Positions 1-9,316 of a stretch of DNA of 64,000 nucleotides are shown here, piece after piece. Within the stretch, counting starts at the first letter, position 1. Each line of letters opens with the position of its first letter. The notes beneath the pieces were generated by a model, which was not told the DNA's origin, ran no database searches, and saw only the letters and a program-made list of their open reading frames with translations. The stretch spans positions 1-64,000 of the forward strand of contig NZ_BAOS01000005.1 of NCBI RefSeq assembly GCF_002443295.1, in the 5' to 3' direction. A program made the position numbers and the translations under genes. Source of the DNA: Candidatus Scalindua japonica. Its GTDB lineage: Bacteria > Planctomycetota > Brocadiia > Brocadiales > Scalinduaceae.

Positions 1-1158
1 TACAATCGGCAAGACACTGTAGAGAAAGAGCGCCATAATAGCAGGAGGCCCACCAATACCCAGTAATGGAATCATAAAAACAAGAATGGCCAGTGAAGGA
101 ATTGTCTGGATTACCCCAACAATGCCCAGAACAATCTGTCCCAATTTCGGTAGTTTTGCGGAAAGGATACCTAGAGGTATTGAAATTATAATAGCGGCTG
201 ATAATGAGATTGCTACCAGAAAAAGGTGTTCTCCTGTATGGCGCATCAATCGGCGAATTGCAGATTCTTCAAAAAATTCAGTTTGCAGAGATAACTTTTC
301 CAAAAGGAAGTCGGAAGCTATCTTACTTTCCGATACCATTTCAAGGTTGGCACGGGAATTCATTTTGATCATTTCTGATTCATTTATTTTGCTTTGAAGT
401 TCTTTCAGAACAGCTACCACATACGGAGCACGTTTTTCTAAATCAGATCGATACAAAATAACAGCATTGTACATAGGAAAATGATTCAGGTCGTCTTCCA
501 GTAACCGCAGCCCATAATACTTTATCCTGGCGTCGGTTGAATAGATATCAATTGCCTGAATACTACCTTTTTCAAGACCTCGATAGGCAAGATCATGATC
601 CAGACCTCTTACATTCTTCTGTGGTAAATTGTAAATTTTGCGTAGGGCCGGCCAGCCGTCTCCTCGGTCCATGAATTCATTACCAAACCCGAATTTTAAA
701 TCAGGATAGTGGCGCAGGTCTGATATCTTTTGAATCTTGAGCTCTTCCGCGACTTCCTTGTTCATCCCGATTGCATAGGTATTATTAAAACCCAACGCCT
801 TTGTCATTTTAATATGATGCTTTGTCAGGGCCTGACGAATCTCCTCTTCGCTATATACTCCCTCACCTGCCAGGATTTCCTCACTGATTGTGCCTGTATA
901 TTCAGGATAAATATCAATCTCGCCTTTTTTTAAGGCATTCCATAGTACACGGGTACCTCCAAGTTCACGCATATAAACAGGTTGTTTGCCAGTGCTCTTT
1001 ATTAGATGAGTTACTATCTCACCGAGAATTACAGATTCAGTAAACTTTTTAGAGCCAATTTTGATCTCTGCTGTGGAACTCTGTACAGAAAGAGGAAGGA
1101 TGGTTATGCTGAGAATATTGCATACAAAAAGGGGTAGGATAATAAAGTATGTTTTCAA
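1..1158 (-). CDS. Osmoprotectant ABC transporter, substrate-binding/permease fusion (partial)
   Basis: This gene reads off the left edge; about 386 residues are visible. It starts at a TTG that shares bases with the TGA of the upstream ATPase gene, so the two are translationally coupled. Residues 1-25 form a hydrophobic signal sequence. Residues about 30-280 look like a ProX/OpuAC-type periplasmic binding domain, with KIGSKKFTES near the start and a middle containing YPEYTGT, both typical of quaternary-amine binding proteins. From about residue 310 the sequence becomes membrane-spanning and resembles an OpuAB/ProW permease (IPLGILSAKLP, then VIQTIPSLAI). The fused order, binding domain first and permease second, is known in the betaine/choline/carnitine class. 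The exact substrate cannot be read from sequence. Confidence 0.85.
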   Translation of the reverse strand, partial: MKTYFIILPLFVCNILSITILPLSVQSSTAEIKIGSKKFTESVILGEIVTHLIKSTGKQPVYMRELGGTRVLWNALKKGEIDIYPEYTGTISEEILAGEGVYSEEEIRQALTKHHIKMTKALGFNNTYAIGMNKEVAEELKIQKISDLRHYPDLKFGFGNEFMDRGDGWPALRKIYNLPQKNVRGLDHDLAYRGLEKGSIQAIDIYSTDARIKYYGLRLLEDDLNHFPMYNAVILYRSDLEKRAPYVVAVLKELQSKINESEMIKMNSRANLEMVSESKIASDFLLEKLSLQTEFFEESAIRRLMRHTGEHLFLVAISLSAAIIISIPLGILSAKLPKLGQIVLGIVGVIQTIPSLAILVFMIPLLGIGGPPAIMALFLYSVLPIV

Positions 1159-1907
1159 CTGGAATCCTTCCTCTTAACATCTAAAGGACTCCGTTGAGCA
1201 TTAATAAAGCTTGTAACAAATGCATCGGCTGGTGATTGTATCAGATCTTCGAGTGTACCTTTCTGTAAAACTCTTCCATCCCTCAGTAACGTAATAGTAT
1301 CCCCAAAGAAACCGGCTTCCGCTATATCATGAGTTACCAGAACAACTGTTTTGCCAAGTGCTTGAAATATCATTTTCAAATCCTCCTGGAGATCGGCCCT
1401 TATCATCGGATCAAGTGCACCTAAAGGCTCGTCTAACAGGAGCACGTCAGGGTCTAACATAAGAGCACGCATCAGACTCACCCTCTGTTGCTGACCGCCC
1501 GAAAGCTGTACCGGAAAACGCTCAAGCCCTTCATACGGAAAATGCGTCAGCCTGGTTAGCTCATTCAGCCGTCCATTAATCTGTTCATCACTCCAACACA
1601 GGTAGCGTGCCATCAGTACTATGTTTTCATGAGCGGTAAGGTGCGGAAAAAGACCTCCCTCCTGGATAACGTAACCCATTTTTCGCCTTAAAGAAATCAC
1701 AGTCTCAGGAGTAACTTTGGTTCCTTTAAAAAAAACAGCTCCACTGTCTGCTTGTATAAGGCCTATAATGAGCCGAAGTATAGTTGATTTTCCACTGCCA
1801 CTCTGGCCGATGAATGCCGTTGTCTGACCTGCAGGAATGGTCAAATTAATGGAATGAAGTGCTGCTGTTCGACCATAAGTTTTAGAAACACTATGTATTT
1901 CAATCAT
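1155..1907 (-). CDS. Osmoprotectant ABC transporter ATP-binding protein
   Basis: This is the 250-residue cytoplasmic ATPase that energises the neighbouring permease fusion. Walker A is GQSGSGKST (about residue 34), the ABC signature is LSGGQQQR (about 135), and Walker B plus the catalytic glutamate are VLLLDEP. The H-loop is VTHD. It matches the OpuAA/ProV/OpuCA group but ends soon after the nucleotide-binding domain, so the C-terminal CBS domains that sense ionic strength in some relatives are absent. The stop codon overlaps the TTG start of the transporter fusion. Glycine betaine or a related quaternary amine is the likely cargo, inferred from the partner. Confidence 0.92.
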   Translation of the reverse strand: MIEIHSVSKTYGRTAALHSINLTIPAGQTTAFIGQSGSGKSTILRLIIGLIQADSGAVFFKGTKVTPETVISLRRKMGYVIQEGGLFPHLTAHENIVLMARYLCWSDEQINGRLNELTRLTHFPYEGLERFPVQLSGGQQQRVSLMRALMLDPDVLLLDEPLGALDPMIRADLQEDLKMIFQALGKTVVLVTHDIAEAGFFGDTITLLRDGRVLQKGTLEDLIQSPADAFVTSFINAQRSPLDVKRKDSS

Positions 1908-2123
1908 AAAAAGGTATGTTTTTAACTAATCGTTCTTGTCTGATTATATGCCCGGTATGTCATTATCGTTTCATAATATAATGAGTTGTAATTCTATTTT
2001 GATTGGCAGGTGGAGGTATGTACAGGTACACTTCAGAAAGAAATCGCGCAGCCATTTACGGTTTTGTAACCCATTCGCCACAACTTGTATGACTAACAGA
2101 AGTACTTCTTTCCTCAAATTAAG

Positions 2124-2900
2124 CTAATCAAAATATTTATCATAAAAATCTTTGGGGACATCATAATTTTTTTTACCTGCAACAGCAAAGTAAAATAATG
2201 GTTCTCCTTCTATTGAAACACGGTGACGGTATCTCTCTAAATGATATAAATCCATATACTTAGAGAAAATTAAATCTCTAATCATTCTTGAGAACCCGCT
2301 GTCGTCACTATTATCAAGAAATGTTTCTTTTATATTAAATGCTACCCAGCCTTCTGATTGGATGATATTAAATGCTACCATAAATGCTTTGGGTGGAATG
2401 TCACCAAACCCTAAAGCAGCGACTGTTGTCAAACAGTTTAACGACCATGAAGATAAATCCTCTGCCTCACTTTCATCTAAATTACACAAATCTATAGTGT
2501 CATAAGCATCGTATATATGTGGCCTGTCTCGTTCTGTCGCCCGTTTTGCTTCTGGGATAATATCAACACCTACAAGCCTGGAAACACCATGTTTTTTAAG
2601 TTCTGCACCCATTAGTCCATTTCCTGCTCCTACGTCTAGTACCCTGAGTTCTGTGAAGTTTTCATTTGTTTGCGCCACACTTGTGTTAAGAATTTCAGTC
2701 ACTTTTTTTGGAGAGCAGCATTTGAGACGATCATAAAATATCTGTTCATATAATCCCGGGATGTTATAAATCACGTCGTAATCATGAAATTTAATCTTTT
2801 TTTGATCCTTAGACTCTAATAAATAAAAAAAAGCTTCATCCTGGTCAGCATTTTGGCATTCACTTTTCGGAAATTGGATTCTGTATCGTTTGTTATTCAT
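2124..2900 (-). CDS. Class I SAM-dependent methyltransferase
   Basis: This is a 258-residue protein with a Rossmann-type methyltransferase core. Motif I is VLDVGAGNGLMG (about residues 88-99), followed by the acidic end of strand 2 in LVGVDIIPEA, and a post-I acidic stretch YDTIDLCNLDE. The N-terminal 85 residues and the C-terminal sheet are not diagnostic, so the substrate (small molecule, lipid or protein) is unknown. It stands alone, 44 bases from the left end of an IS1380-like element whose insertion may have separated it from its original promoter region. Confidence 0.75.
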   Translation of the reverse strand: MNNKRYRIQFPKSECQNADQDEAFFYLLESKDQKKIKFHDYDVIYNIPGLYEQIFYDRLKCCSPKKVTEILNTSVAQTNENFTELRVLDVGAGNGLMGAELKKHGVSRLVGVDIIPEAKRATERDRPHIYDAYDTIDLCNLDESEAEDLSSWSLNCLTTVAALGFGDIPPKAFMVAFNIIQSEGWVAFNIKETFLDNSDDSGFSRMIRDLIFSKYMDLYHLERYRHRVSIEGEPLFYFAVAGKKNYDVPKDFYDKYFD

Positions 2901-2944
2901 AGATTTTTTTGATAAAAAAATTTTATTAAGGACATTATATATAA

Positions 2945-2961
2945 CCTAAGTTGAGCGATTT
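2945..2961 (+). repeat. Left terminal inverted repeat of the IS1380-like element
   Basis: CCTAAGTTGAGCGATTT pairs with the right end at 4642-4658 with two mismatches. The preceding five bases, TATAA, recur just beyond the right end. Confidence 0.8.
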
Positions 2962-3066
2962 GTATTTGCTAAAAAGACTTAAAACCCACTTAAAAGGCAA
3001 TAGTAATTTGTTATAATACATTTTCAAGAAAACAAAATCCATCACCCATTAAGTGAGGAGAGTATT

Positions 3067-4461
3067 ATGAAGAAAAATGTATTTAAAAGCAAGTGCAAGA
3101 TTAACAAAATCGGAGTAACAAATGACACATTAACCGGCAGAGGAGGCATGTCTTTATTTGTTAAATATTTAAGTAGTGTAGAAATATACCCGTTATTAGA
3201 AGAGTTTTTTGGAGATATCAGAAAAAGTGGCAAAGGTCTTCCGGTGTGGAATATATTCAAACAGATATTTTGTTGGTTTTATGATGGGACGAGTCGCCAC
3301 CTAAATTCATTTGATCAATTAAGAGCAGATGAGGGCTATGCATCAGTAATAGAGAATTCTCAGACAGAGATGGTGTCGTCACATCAGATAAAACGGTTTT
3401 ATAAATCGTTTTCATGGGTATGTGGAGGCCCATTTCGGAAGATATTACGAAAGATGTTTATTTGGAGGTTAAGGCGAGAAAACCCTGAGGTCATAGACTT
3501 AACATTAGATACAATGGTTATGGACAACGATGAAGCACAGAAGCGCTATGGAGTACAGCCCACCTATAAGAAAGTAAAAGGTTTCCAACCTTTACAAGCA
3601 ATTTGGAATGGTAAGATAGTGGATGCGGTCTTCCGAGGTGGAAAGAAACACAGCAACTATGGTAATACCGTGGTGAATATGATGAGAGACCTTGTGCGGG
3701 TAATCCGTGAGGAATATAGTGAGACAGTCACGATAATAGTCAGGCTTGATAGTGGATTTTTTGATGAGAAAATATTACAAGCATGTGACAATCTTGGAGT
3801 AGGATTTATCTGTACTGGCAAGATGTATAAGGGAGTAAAGGAGTATGTAGGTGTCCAGTTAGAGGACCAATGGGATGTCTACAGCAATAGGAATCAAGAG
3901 TGGAAGTATTTGGAGTTTGGTTATAGATGTGATTCGTGGGAGAGGTTTTATCGTGCAATATACACCAGATTGAGTCATGATGGAGAACAAAGGTTATTGG
4001 ACTTTGCGCGGCCAGATAATGTAATTCTCACGAATATAGGAGTTAATCCAAAGGTGTTAGCCAACTGTAGTACTCAGGAGGAAGAGAGAAGATTGTTGCA
4101 TACAGAAACAATTATAGAGAGCCATCATATGAGAGGAGCAGATGAATTACCGCATAGAGGGTTAAAGGATTTTGGATTTGAAGAATTACCGTTTAAGAGA
4201 TTTGTACCAAATAGTGTAGTATATTATTGCATGCTCATATCATATTTTTTGTTTGAAACATATAAGGAAGATGTATTAGACGGAGTAATGCCAATCGGCA
4301 GCTATGCAACAACTGTAAGGAGAAAGGCATTAGACTTTGCAGCAAAGATAATAGGCACTGGCAGGCAGTTAATCCTTAAAGTAACACAGGCAGTAATGGA
4401 CAATTTGCACTTTGATATATTATGGCAACGAAGTCAAAAACCCATACCAATAATCATATAA
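3067..4461 (+). CDS. IS1380-family-like DDE transposase
   Basis: The protein has 464 residues, a normal length for this family. The start at 3067 has an upstream GTGAGGAGAG that fits a ribosome binding site. A first catalytic aspartate lies in VIDLTLDTMVMD, and the second in the block RLDSGFFDEKILQACDNLG, which is typical of DDE group 1 (IS1380) transposases. A later region with ETIIESHH and RGADELPHRGLKDFG probably carries the catalytic glutamate. It is the only gene between the terminal repeats. The frame shows no decay. Confidence 0.88.
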   Translation: MKKNVFKSKCKINKIGVTNDTLTGRGGMSLFVKYLSSVEIYPLLEEFFGDIRKSGKGLPVWNIFKQIFCWFYDGTSRHLNSFDQLRADEGYASVIENSQTEMVSSHQIKRFYKSFSWVCGGPFRKILRKMFIWRLRRENPEVIDLTLDTMVMDNDEAQKRYGVQPTYKKVKGFQPLQAIWNGKIVDAVFRGGKKHSNYGNTVVNMMRDLVRVIREEYSETVTIIVRLDSGFFDEKILQACDNLGVGFICTGKMYKGVKEYVGVQLEDQWDVYSNRNQEWKYLEFGYRCDSWERFYRAIYTRLSHDGEQRLLDFARPDNVILTNIGVNPKVLANCSTQEEERRLLHTETIIESHHMRGADELPHRGLKDFGFEELPFKRFVPNSVVYYCMLISYFLFETYKEDVLDGVMPIGSYATTVRRKALDFAAKIIGTGRQLILKVTQAVMDNLHFDILWQRSQKPIPIII

Positions 4462-4641
4462 GCGTGACAAGAAGTTGAAAACAAGGTTATCTGTGGGAGA
4501 GGTATGTCCATGTTCCGGAAAATTGTACTAAAAATGCATTTCTAAAAGAATTTTTTTAGTAAGCGAAGGTTTATTGCCAAACCGAAACAATTTTGGCTAG
4601 AAAAAATTGAATATATTTCATTTTTTTTTGTCGTAATATTA

Positions 4642-4658
4642 AAACCGCTCAATTTAGG
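4642..4658 (-). repeat. Right terminal inverted repeat of the IS1380-like element
   Basis: AAACCGCTCAATTTAGG is the inverted partner of 2945-2961. It is followed by TATAA, which matches the bases left of the element. Confidence 0.8.
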
Positions 4659-4871
4659 TATAAATTTACTATTAAATTCCTTAATATTGTTTAAAATATT
4701 TCAAATTCAACCTCTGATTACGTCTGATACAAGTGATTTCTGCATATGGCTAAAGAAATATCGAGCGAAATATAGACTCTTCATAAATCTAATGAATTTA
4801 ATGTTTCCCGCATTTGAGCATTTGCAGTTTTCCTTATTCGTTATGTACAGAATAATAGACAGAAGCTGATA

Positions 4872-5246
4872 TTACCATTTTGAGTTATTGTAATTATTTA
4901 ACATCGCCTGATCCTTAGTCACTAATACATCTCCACCTAATGCTGCATTGCTTACAATGATCCTATCAAAGGGATCTCGCGTCCATTTTAAGTTTGTAGC
5001 CTTTGTAATAATATTTATAAAGTCTTTATTACATACCTCCAGTCCTATTCGGTTTGAAAGATCAGCAATAACATCGCTAGCTTTTTTTGTAATGCGTTTA
5101 ATCTCATATAGATATTGCAATTCAAGAATAACTATAGGAGAAACAAAAAGGTCATGTTCATTGATCAAGGCTATTGATAAGTTGCTCAATCGCCCAATAT
5201 CTCCACTGTAAAGCCAGACAACTATGTGTGTGTCAAGGTAGATCAA
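4872..5246 (-). CDS. PIN-domain toxin (VapC-like ribonuclease)
   Basis: This 124-residue protein has the PIN-fold acidic set: D5 in MIYLDTHI, E42 in ILELQYLYE, D91 and D94 in RDPFDRIIV, and D112 in VTKDQ. These residues coordinate metal for RNA cleavage in VapC-type toxins. Its start lies inside the 3' end of the antitoxin gene, so the pair is translationally coupled with the antitoxin first. The target RNA cannot be inferred. The pair lies about 210 bases from the right end of the IS1380-like element. Confidence 0.88.
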   Translation of the reverse strand: MIYLDTHIVVWLYSGDIGRLSNLSIALINEHDLFVSPIVILELQYLYEIKRITKKASDVIADLSNRIGLEVCNKDFINIITKATNLKWTRDPFDRIIVSNAALGGDVLVTKDQAMLNNYNNSKW

Positions 5247-5469
5247 GATTCACCTCCTTGTCCCAATGTATATTTACCAGATCACCAGGATTACCTTTTA
5301 TGAAATCAGGCCTTCTTTTCAATTTACTGATTTTATCCTGTTTTTCGACAGGCACTATCTTTAATTTTTTTCCTTTTCTGTTAATTTCCACAGGAACTCC
5401 ACTCCGAGCAATCTCATCAAAAATTTTATATATATTAGTCCTAAGCTCTGTGGGAGTTACTGTTTTCAT
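5233..5469 (-). CDS. Phd/YefM-type antitoxin of the PIN toxin
   Basis: I place the start at the methionine of MKTVTPTELRTNIYK because AGGAGG lies just upstream; a longer frame from 5490 would put that ribosome binding site inside the coding region. The product is 78 residues. The N-terminus has the Phd/YefM pattern of a TPTELR-helix followed by VPVEINRKGKKLKIVP, which normally dimerises and binds DNA. The charged C-terminal tail probably wraps the toxin. It overlaps the toxin start by 14 bases. Autoregulation of its own promoter is expected from the family. Confidence 0.82.
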   Translation of the reverse strand: MKTVTPTELRTNIYKIFDEIARSGVPVEINRKGKKLKIVPVEKQDKISKLKRRPDFIKGNPGDLVNIHWDKEVNLDLP

Positions 5470-5686
5470 TTTCACACCTCCTTTTACCATTGTTATATTT
5501 AGACGTTGTCCATTTGTAATTTAATAAAAAAATTGCCATATCACAGATTATACCAGAGCTGTCGTACATGTCAATAATCAATAGCGTACGCACAAGGCTA
5601 TGTTTAAAGAAGAATATATACTTGGGTAAAACAGAAATGTGGCAAAAAAATAACTACACAAAAAATCTAACCGGAAGATGTAGGTT

Positions 5687-6552
5687 TCAATTGTAAAATC
5701 TACCCATAATCTCTTTTTTTCTGTTCTTATAATCTTCTTCTGAAATTGAACCCTTTATCATTCAGGGCTTTCAATTTTATTAGTTTATCATGTATGTCTT
5801 TATCTTTACTCTTTTCTTCTATGGCGTGTTCTGTTATTCTCACTTTTCTTTCAACAATTCCACCACTACTGCCTGCTTCAATTGAATTATCATTAATTTC
5901 ATCACCACCAGCCATACCAAACAAATTACTACTTAAGTCAATAATAAGCCAATTTGGACGTCCCGGTGTAAATCGTTGTCCTTCGATGGCAACAAGTCTC
6001 CAGCGACAGCCTCTCTTTACTACAAACGGATCTTTAAATATAGATTTATTGCTCTCTCTGGAATAGGTGTCCATCTGGATTGCTCTTCCGTCAGTAAGCC
6101 AGCTCTTTTTGCTTTTGATTGCACTGAATACAATGTTAAGTTCGTTGTTTGTCATAAACAAACTAAAATAACTTCGAGTATTGACCTTAATCTCATCATG
6201 AGGACGCGAAAAAACTAAAATATCTTGTGATTCGTCAGCCATTGAAAAAGCACTTATAATAGGAGGTATGATATTCTGCAGCTCATCCTCCCGAAACACC
6301 ATTCTTTCTTTTTTGCCGGTAATATACCCACTTTCTTTGTAAAAGACAGATGAAAGGATATTGAAAAGCCCCACCTCCGTAAAGTAATATGGATGATTGA
6401 AACTTCTCTCTATTACATCTCCTTTTTCATCAAGTATTTCTCGTATCTCAACAGAAGCATTTTGGTCGTTAACCGTTACTCCAACTATTTTACTATTTCT
6501 GTGAGTTCTCTTAGAATGTGAGGAAGAACAACCAGATGATAAATATAACGAA
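5687..6552 (-). pseudogene. 3' part of a disrupted SHOCT-domain lipoprotein gene
   Basis: An open frame with ATG at 6374 continues upstream without a stop to about 6552 and includes a lipobox-like SLYLSSGCSSS, but no start codon is present. The body, about 270 residues, has no family I recognise. Near the 3' end the text KLIKLKALNDKGF is the first half of a SHOCT domain. The frame then reaches an early stop at 5727. Reading one base out of phase from about 5746 gives ISEEDYKNRKKEIMGRF and a stop at 5687, which completes the SHOCT domain. So there is a one-base insertion near the 3' end, and the 5' end is missing where the IS91-like element begins. Confidence 0.65.
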
Positions 6553-6556
6553 TAAG

Positions 6557-6592
6557 GTTAGATTGTGTGAGGGACGAACCACAATCTGAACC
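6557..6592. other. Hairpin at the transposase-3' end of the IS91-like element
   Basis: GATTGTG (6561-6567) pairs with CACAATC (6580-6586) around a 12-base loop, with an outer GGTT/AACC stem. It lies exactly where the disrupted lipoprotein frame ends. A second small stem, AGCCC/GGG(T)GCT, follows at about 6604-6622. Subterminal hairpins are expected at the ori or ter ends of HUH-type elements; this role is inferred. Confidence 0.5.
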
Positions 6593-6838
6593 GTTTGTTG
6601 GACAAGCCCGTTGTTTGGGTGCTAAACATTGTATAAGAAAATATCTTATGAAGATTGCTTCTCTTTTTTACCGCAGAAGCTATGAAGCCAAAGAAGTGGA
6701 TTTTTCAATTGCTGTCGTCATGCTTTAGGAGCTACAGAACATGGTTTTTCGGCCATTTTACCTCAAATTTGGGCAAACGGGGGCCATCTCGACCCGATAA
6801 TGCCGTTTTTGCAAATCTTAGATGCATAGCGGATTCGA

Positions 6839-7957
6839 TTACATAACCAGAACAGCCTCCTCTTTTGTTAACTTGTAGGGGAAAGACCTGGATTTGTGTG
6901 ATGGAGGTATCATCGTTTTTATGATCTTCATTATTCCTCCACAGCATTTGCACGTAAGCTTTGGACGCTCTCTGAACCAGGCTGACGACTTATTCGGGTT
7001 GATACCGGTAAGGTACTGAAGCAATGCAATCAAGCGTTTGCTATTAGGGTGGAGGAAACCAAAGTTCCGTGTTCGCCTGAAACCTTTGGGTAGAACATGC
7101 TGGAGAATCAACCTGAGAAACTGCGGGCCGGGAAGTGTTCTTGTGAGCATTTTTTTGCTCTTACTATCCTGGTAACGAAAGGTCACCTGACCATCTTTGC
7201 ACGTAATAATATCTTTCTCTTGAATGACCCCTTTGTAGAGATAACGACCAAGATAGACCAGTGCCTTTTCACCGTTGCCGACAAATTTGCAATCGACGAC
7301 CCATGTTTTGGGATAATTAACTGGAAGCGTAAGAGCCGCTTTGTTCACGGCATCGAGCATTTTTGCTCGAAACACTTTAGCCAGCGCTTTGTGATTGAAA
7401 AGGTACCGCGTCTTTCCTTCGCTTTTTTTGAAGCTCCAAAGCTTTTTCTTCTGATTGATGGCCCCGGCTGGCATTACCAGATGGATATGCGGGTGGTAAT
7501 CGAGAGAGCGAGAGTGGGTGTGCAAAACAGTGATGGCTCCAGCGTTTCCTTGTAATACGCTGTCATTTTGGACAAAGGTTTTTACGGTTTCCCAACAACA
7601 CTGTATCATTATCGAGTAAAGCAAGCGTTGATGCTGCCATGCTAATGATCGAAGCTCTTTGGGTATAGTAAAGGTGAGCATAAAATAGTCAGCAGGCACT
7701 TCTTTTTTCAGTTGACGCTCCAACCACTGCTGACACTCATGACTCTGACAATGAGGACAATTGCGGTTACCGCAGGAGTGCGGTACAAAAACCTGTTTTT
7801 CACAGTCATTACATTGGACCAGCATGACGCGGCTTTGCGTAGTGCGACAATCCTTCATGGCTGCCAGGGCTTTGAATTGACTTGGCAGGATCGAACCATG
7901 ATAAAGAGTGATAAAGTCAGCAATGAAGGTCTCAATTATAGAGGAGAGAGATATCAT
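6839..7957 (-). CDS. IS91-family HUH (Y2) transposase
   Basis: The chosen start, MISLSSIIE at 7957, forms ATGA with the stop of the recombinase read in its shifted frame; an ATG at 7972 is the alternative. The protein is about 372 residues. An N-terminal zinc-binding region has CNDCEK and [10 protein letters not shown]. The HUH motif is YHPHIHLV, and the twin tyrosines lie in [10 protein letters not shown] second Cys cluster, CKCCGG, is near the C-terminus. Proteins of this type nick and transfer single strands during rolling-circle transposition. Confidence 0.9.
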   Translation of the reverse strand: MISLSSIIETFIADFITLYHGSILPSQFKALAAMKDCRTTQSRVMLVQCNDCEKQVFVPHSCGNRNCPHCQSHECQQWLERQLKKEVPADYFMLTFTIPKELRSLAWQHQRLLYSIMIQCCWETVKTFVQNDSVLQGNAGAITVLHTHSRSLDYHPHIHLVMPAGAINQKKKLWSFKKSEGKTRYLFNHKALAKVFRAKMLDAVNKAALTLPVNYPKTWVVDCKFVGNGEKALVYLGRYLYKGVIQEKDIITCKDGQVTFRYQDSKSKKMLTRTLPGPQFLRLILQHVLPKGFRRTRNFGFLHPNSKRLIALLQYLTGINPNKSSAWFRERPKLTCKCCGGIMKIIKTMIPPSHKSRSFPYKLTKEEAVLVM

Positions 7958-8861
7958 ATAACATTCCCCCATTCTATGGAAAAACCATTCATCAAATCAT
8001 TAATTAATTGCAAGGCATTACGATTTGTATGAGAGGTCAGGTGGGTATATTTGGCAGTGGTTAAAATACTGTGGTGGCCGAGGATTTTTTGTACTTCAAG
8101 CAGATCAACACCCGCCTCAATCAGATGGGTTGCGTAGCTGTGTCGCAGACTGTGTGGTGTAATTTTTTTTTAATTCCACACTCCCGGGCTACCTTACGCA
8201 GAGTGGCCTGAACGCCATTTCTATTCAGAGGTGTTTTTGCCAGGTGGGCTGATTTCAAGCCACCATGACGGCCTGGAAATAGAAAGACAGGATTGCGATG
8301 AACAAGCCAAAAACGGCGTAAGAGATTCAGGGTTACCTTTGGCAGGGGTACGAAACGGTCTTTATTGCCTTTGCTATCGCGGATATGCACCCGCATTCGC
8401 TGAGAATCGACATCGCTAACCTCAAGACGTAGTCCTTCACCCAGGCGGAGACCAAGACTGTAAAGAACAAAGTAGAAGGCCCGGTAACTGAGTTTTCTCG
8501 TCACCTGGAAAAGTTGGTGGGCTTCATTAATGGTGACAATATCGGGCAAACGTTGCGTTTTGGGTGGTTTAATAAGATTTACTTGCTCCCAACGCTTATG
8601 AAGCACATGAGTGTAGAAAAACTTTAGTCCGTAGAGGTCTAATTTGACTGCGCTCCATGAATGGGTATTGAGGAGATTGGAAAAATAGTCAAGTAGTTGC
8701 TGTTCAGATAGATCGTGTATCTGATTGTCAAAATAATCACCGATCCGTCGGATGGCACGTGAATAAGCCTCGATTGTTTTTGGCCGGAGTCCTTTCAAGC
8801 GTAGGTGCTTTAGATGCGTTTGGTAATTTTTGTTGAAATCGGATTGAGATAATGTTTTCAT
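7954..8861 (-). CDS. Element-encoded tyrosine recombinase, interrupted by a -1 frameshift at A9
   Basis: The main frame runs from 8861 to a stop at 8121 and gives a SAM-like N-terminal domain plus catalytic residues R (LGLRLGEGL) and K ([11 protein letters not shown]). It then ends in nonsense. Reading -1 from the nine-base A run (complement of T at 8163-8171) gives [29 protein letters not shown] and a stop at 7954. This restores the HxxR, H and Y catalytic residues. The restored stop overlaps the transposase start as ATGA. This favours a functional frameshift or a homopolymer error over old decay. Such recombinases accompany many IS91-like elements. Confidence 0.8.
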
Positions 8862-8974
8862 AGACCTGTAACCTCCTATTTGTTAATAGATTCACCCTCC
8901 CGTTGAGGGTGTGAGGTTACATTATATAATAAATTTCCGATTTTGTTCTCCGCGATAGCGGCTTCGTCCAACAA

Positions 8975-9031
8975 CAGAAGTATAGATACAATTGATAAAC
9001 ACCCAGGGTAGCGATAATGATATTCAGTCAT
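8975..9031 (-). pseudogene. Probable 5' fragment of the disrupted lipoprotein gene
   Basis: ATG at 9031 is preceded by AGGAAAGC at a suitable distance and begins MTEYHYRYPGCLSIVSILL, a signal-peptide-like start. The hydrophobic core runs into IS91-element sequence at about 8974. The other side of the element begins with a lipobox lacking a start. I infer that both pieces were one gene; the exact join is not resolved. An alternative ATG exists at 9085. Confidence 0.45.
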
Positions 9032-9235
9032 ACGTTTGCTTTCCTGAAATAATTTTTTCTTTAAAAAATTTAATTTAGATGGCATAGAGAATATATGTAT
9101 ATTATTCAGTTCATATACATAATAACACGTAATGACTTGAGGATAAAAACGTAAATGGAGTTTTTCTTAGTACCTTGAAATTATTGCTGCATTAACTAAA
9201 AACCGTTGGGGAATGATATCATGAAATATTTATAA

Positions 9236-9316
9236 GGTGAACGAAAAATTCAGGTACATTATGAAGACATAAATGTACCTTCCGATGAATGGCAGGAATA
9301 TGAAGAGAAGATATGA
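9236..9316 (+). pseudogene. Short remnant resembling a Tudor-knot/Agenet-type segment
   Basis: The 325 bases between 9086 and 9410 hold no complete gene. A 26-codon open piece, GERKIQVHYEDINVPSDEW followed by QEYEEKI and a stop, has the VHYxxxxxxxDEW look of chromo-like or Tudor-knot folds. It is preceded in frame by MKYL and a stop. It looks like the tail of a lost gene. The similarity is weak. Confidence 0.25.

Larger units (their letters stand above)
2945..4658. mobile_element. Complete IS1380-like insertion sequence
   Basis: The element is about 1714 bp and encodes one transposase. Imperfect terminal inverted repeats are visible: CCTAAGTTGAGCGATTT at 2945-2961, and the reverse complement of CCTAAATTGAGCGGTTT at 4642-4658 (15 of 17 positions match). 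The bases TATAA occur immediately outside both ends (2940-2944 and 4659-4663), consistent with a 5-bp target duplication. Size, CCT ends and short duplication agree with the IS1380 family. The open frame and flanks look intact, so the insertion is probably recent. Confidence 0.85.
6553..8974. mobile_element. IS91-like element carrying a tyrosine recombinase
   Basis: The element carries two minus-strand genes in the order tyrosine recombinase then HUH transposase, overlapping by 4 bases. The boundaries are approximate. On the left, a lipoprotein frame is truncated at about 6552 and a hairpin occupies 6557-6592. On the right, a signal-peptide-like fragment ends near 8975. Inverted similar words occur near both ends: TTGTTGGACAAGCC at 6595-6608, and the reverse complement of TTGTTGGACGAAGCC at 8960-8974. 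IS91 elements do not normally make target duplications, and none was identified. Confidence 0.65.

Noticed and set aside
1936-2127. 63-codon plus-strand frame between two minus-strand genes
   Set aside because: No ribosome binding site, no family and AT-rich random composition.
6557-8974. GTTAGAT and GTCCAAC words resembling integron attC core sites
   Set aside because: The order of the two cores is wrong for attC, partners are missing, and the enzymes encoded are IS91-type.
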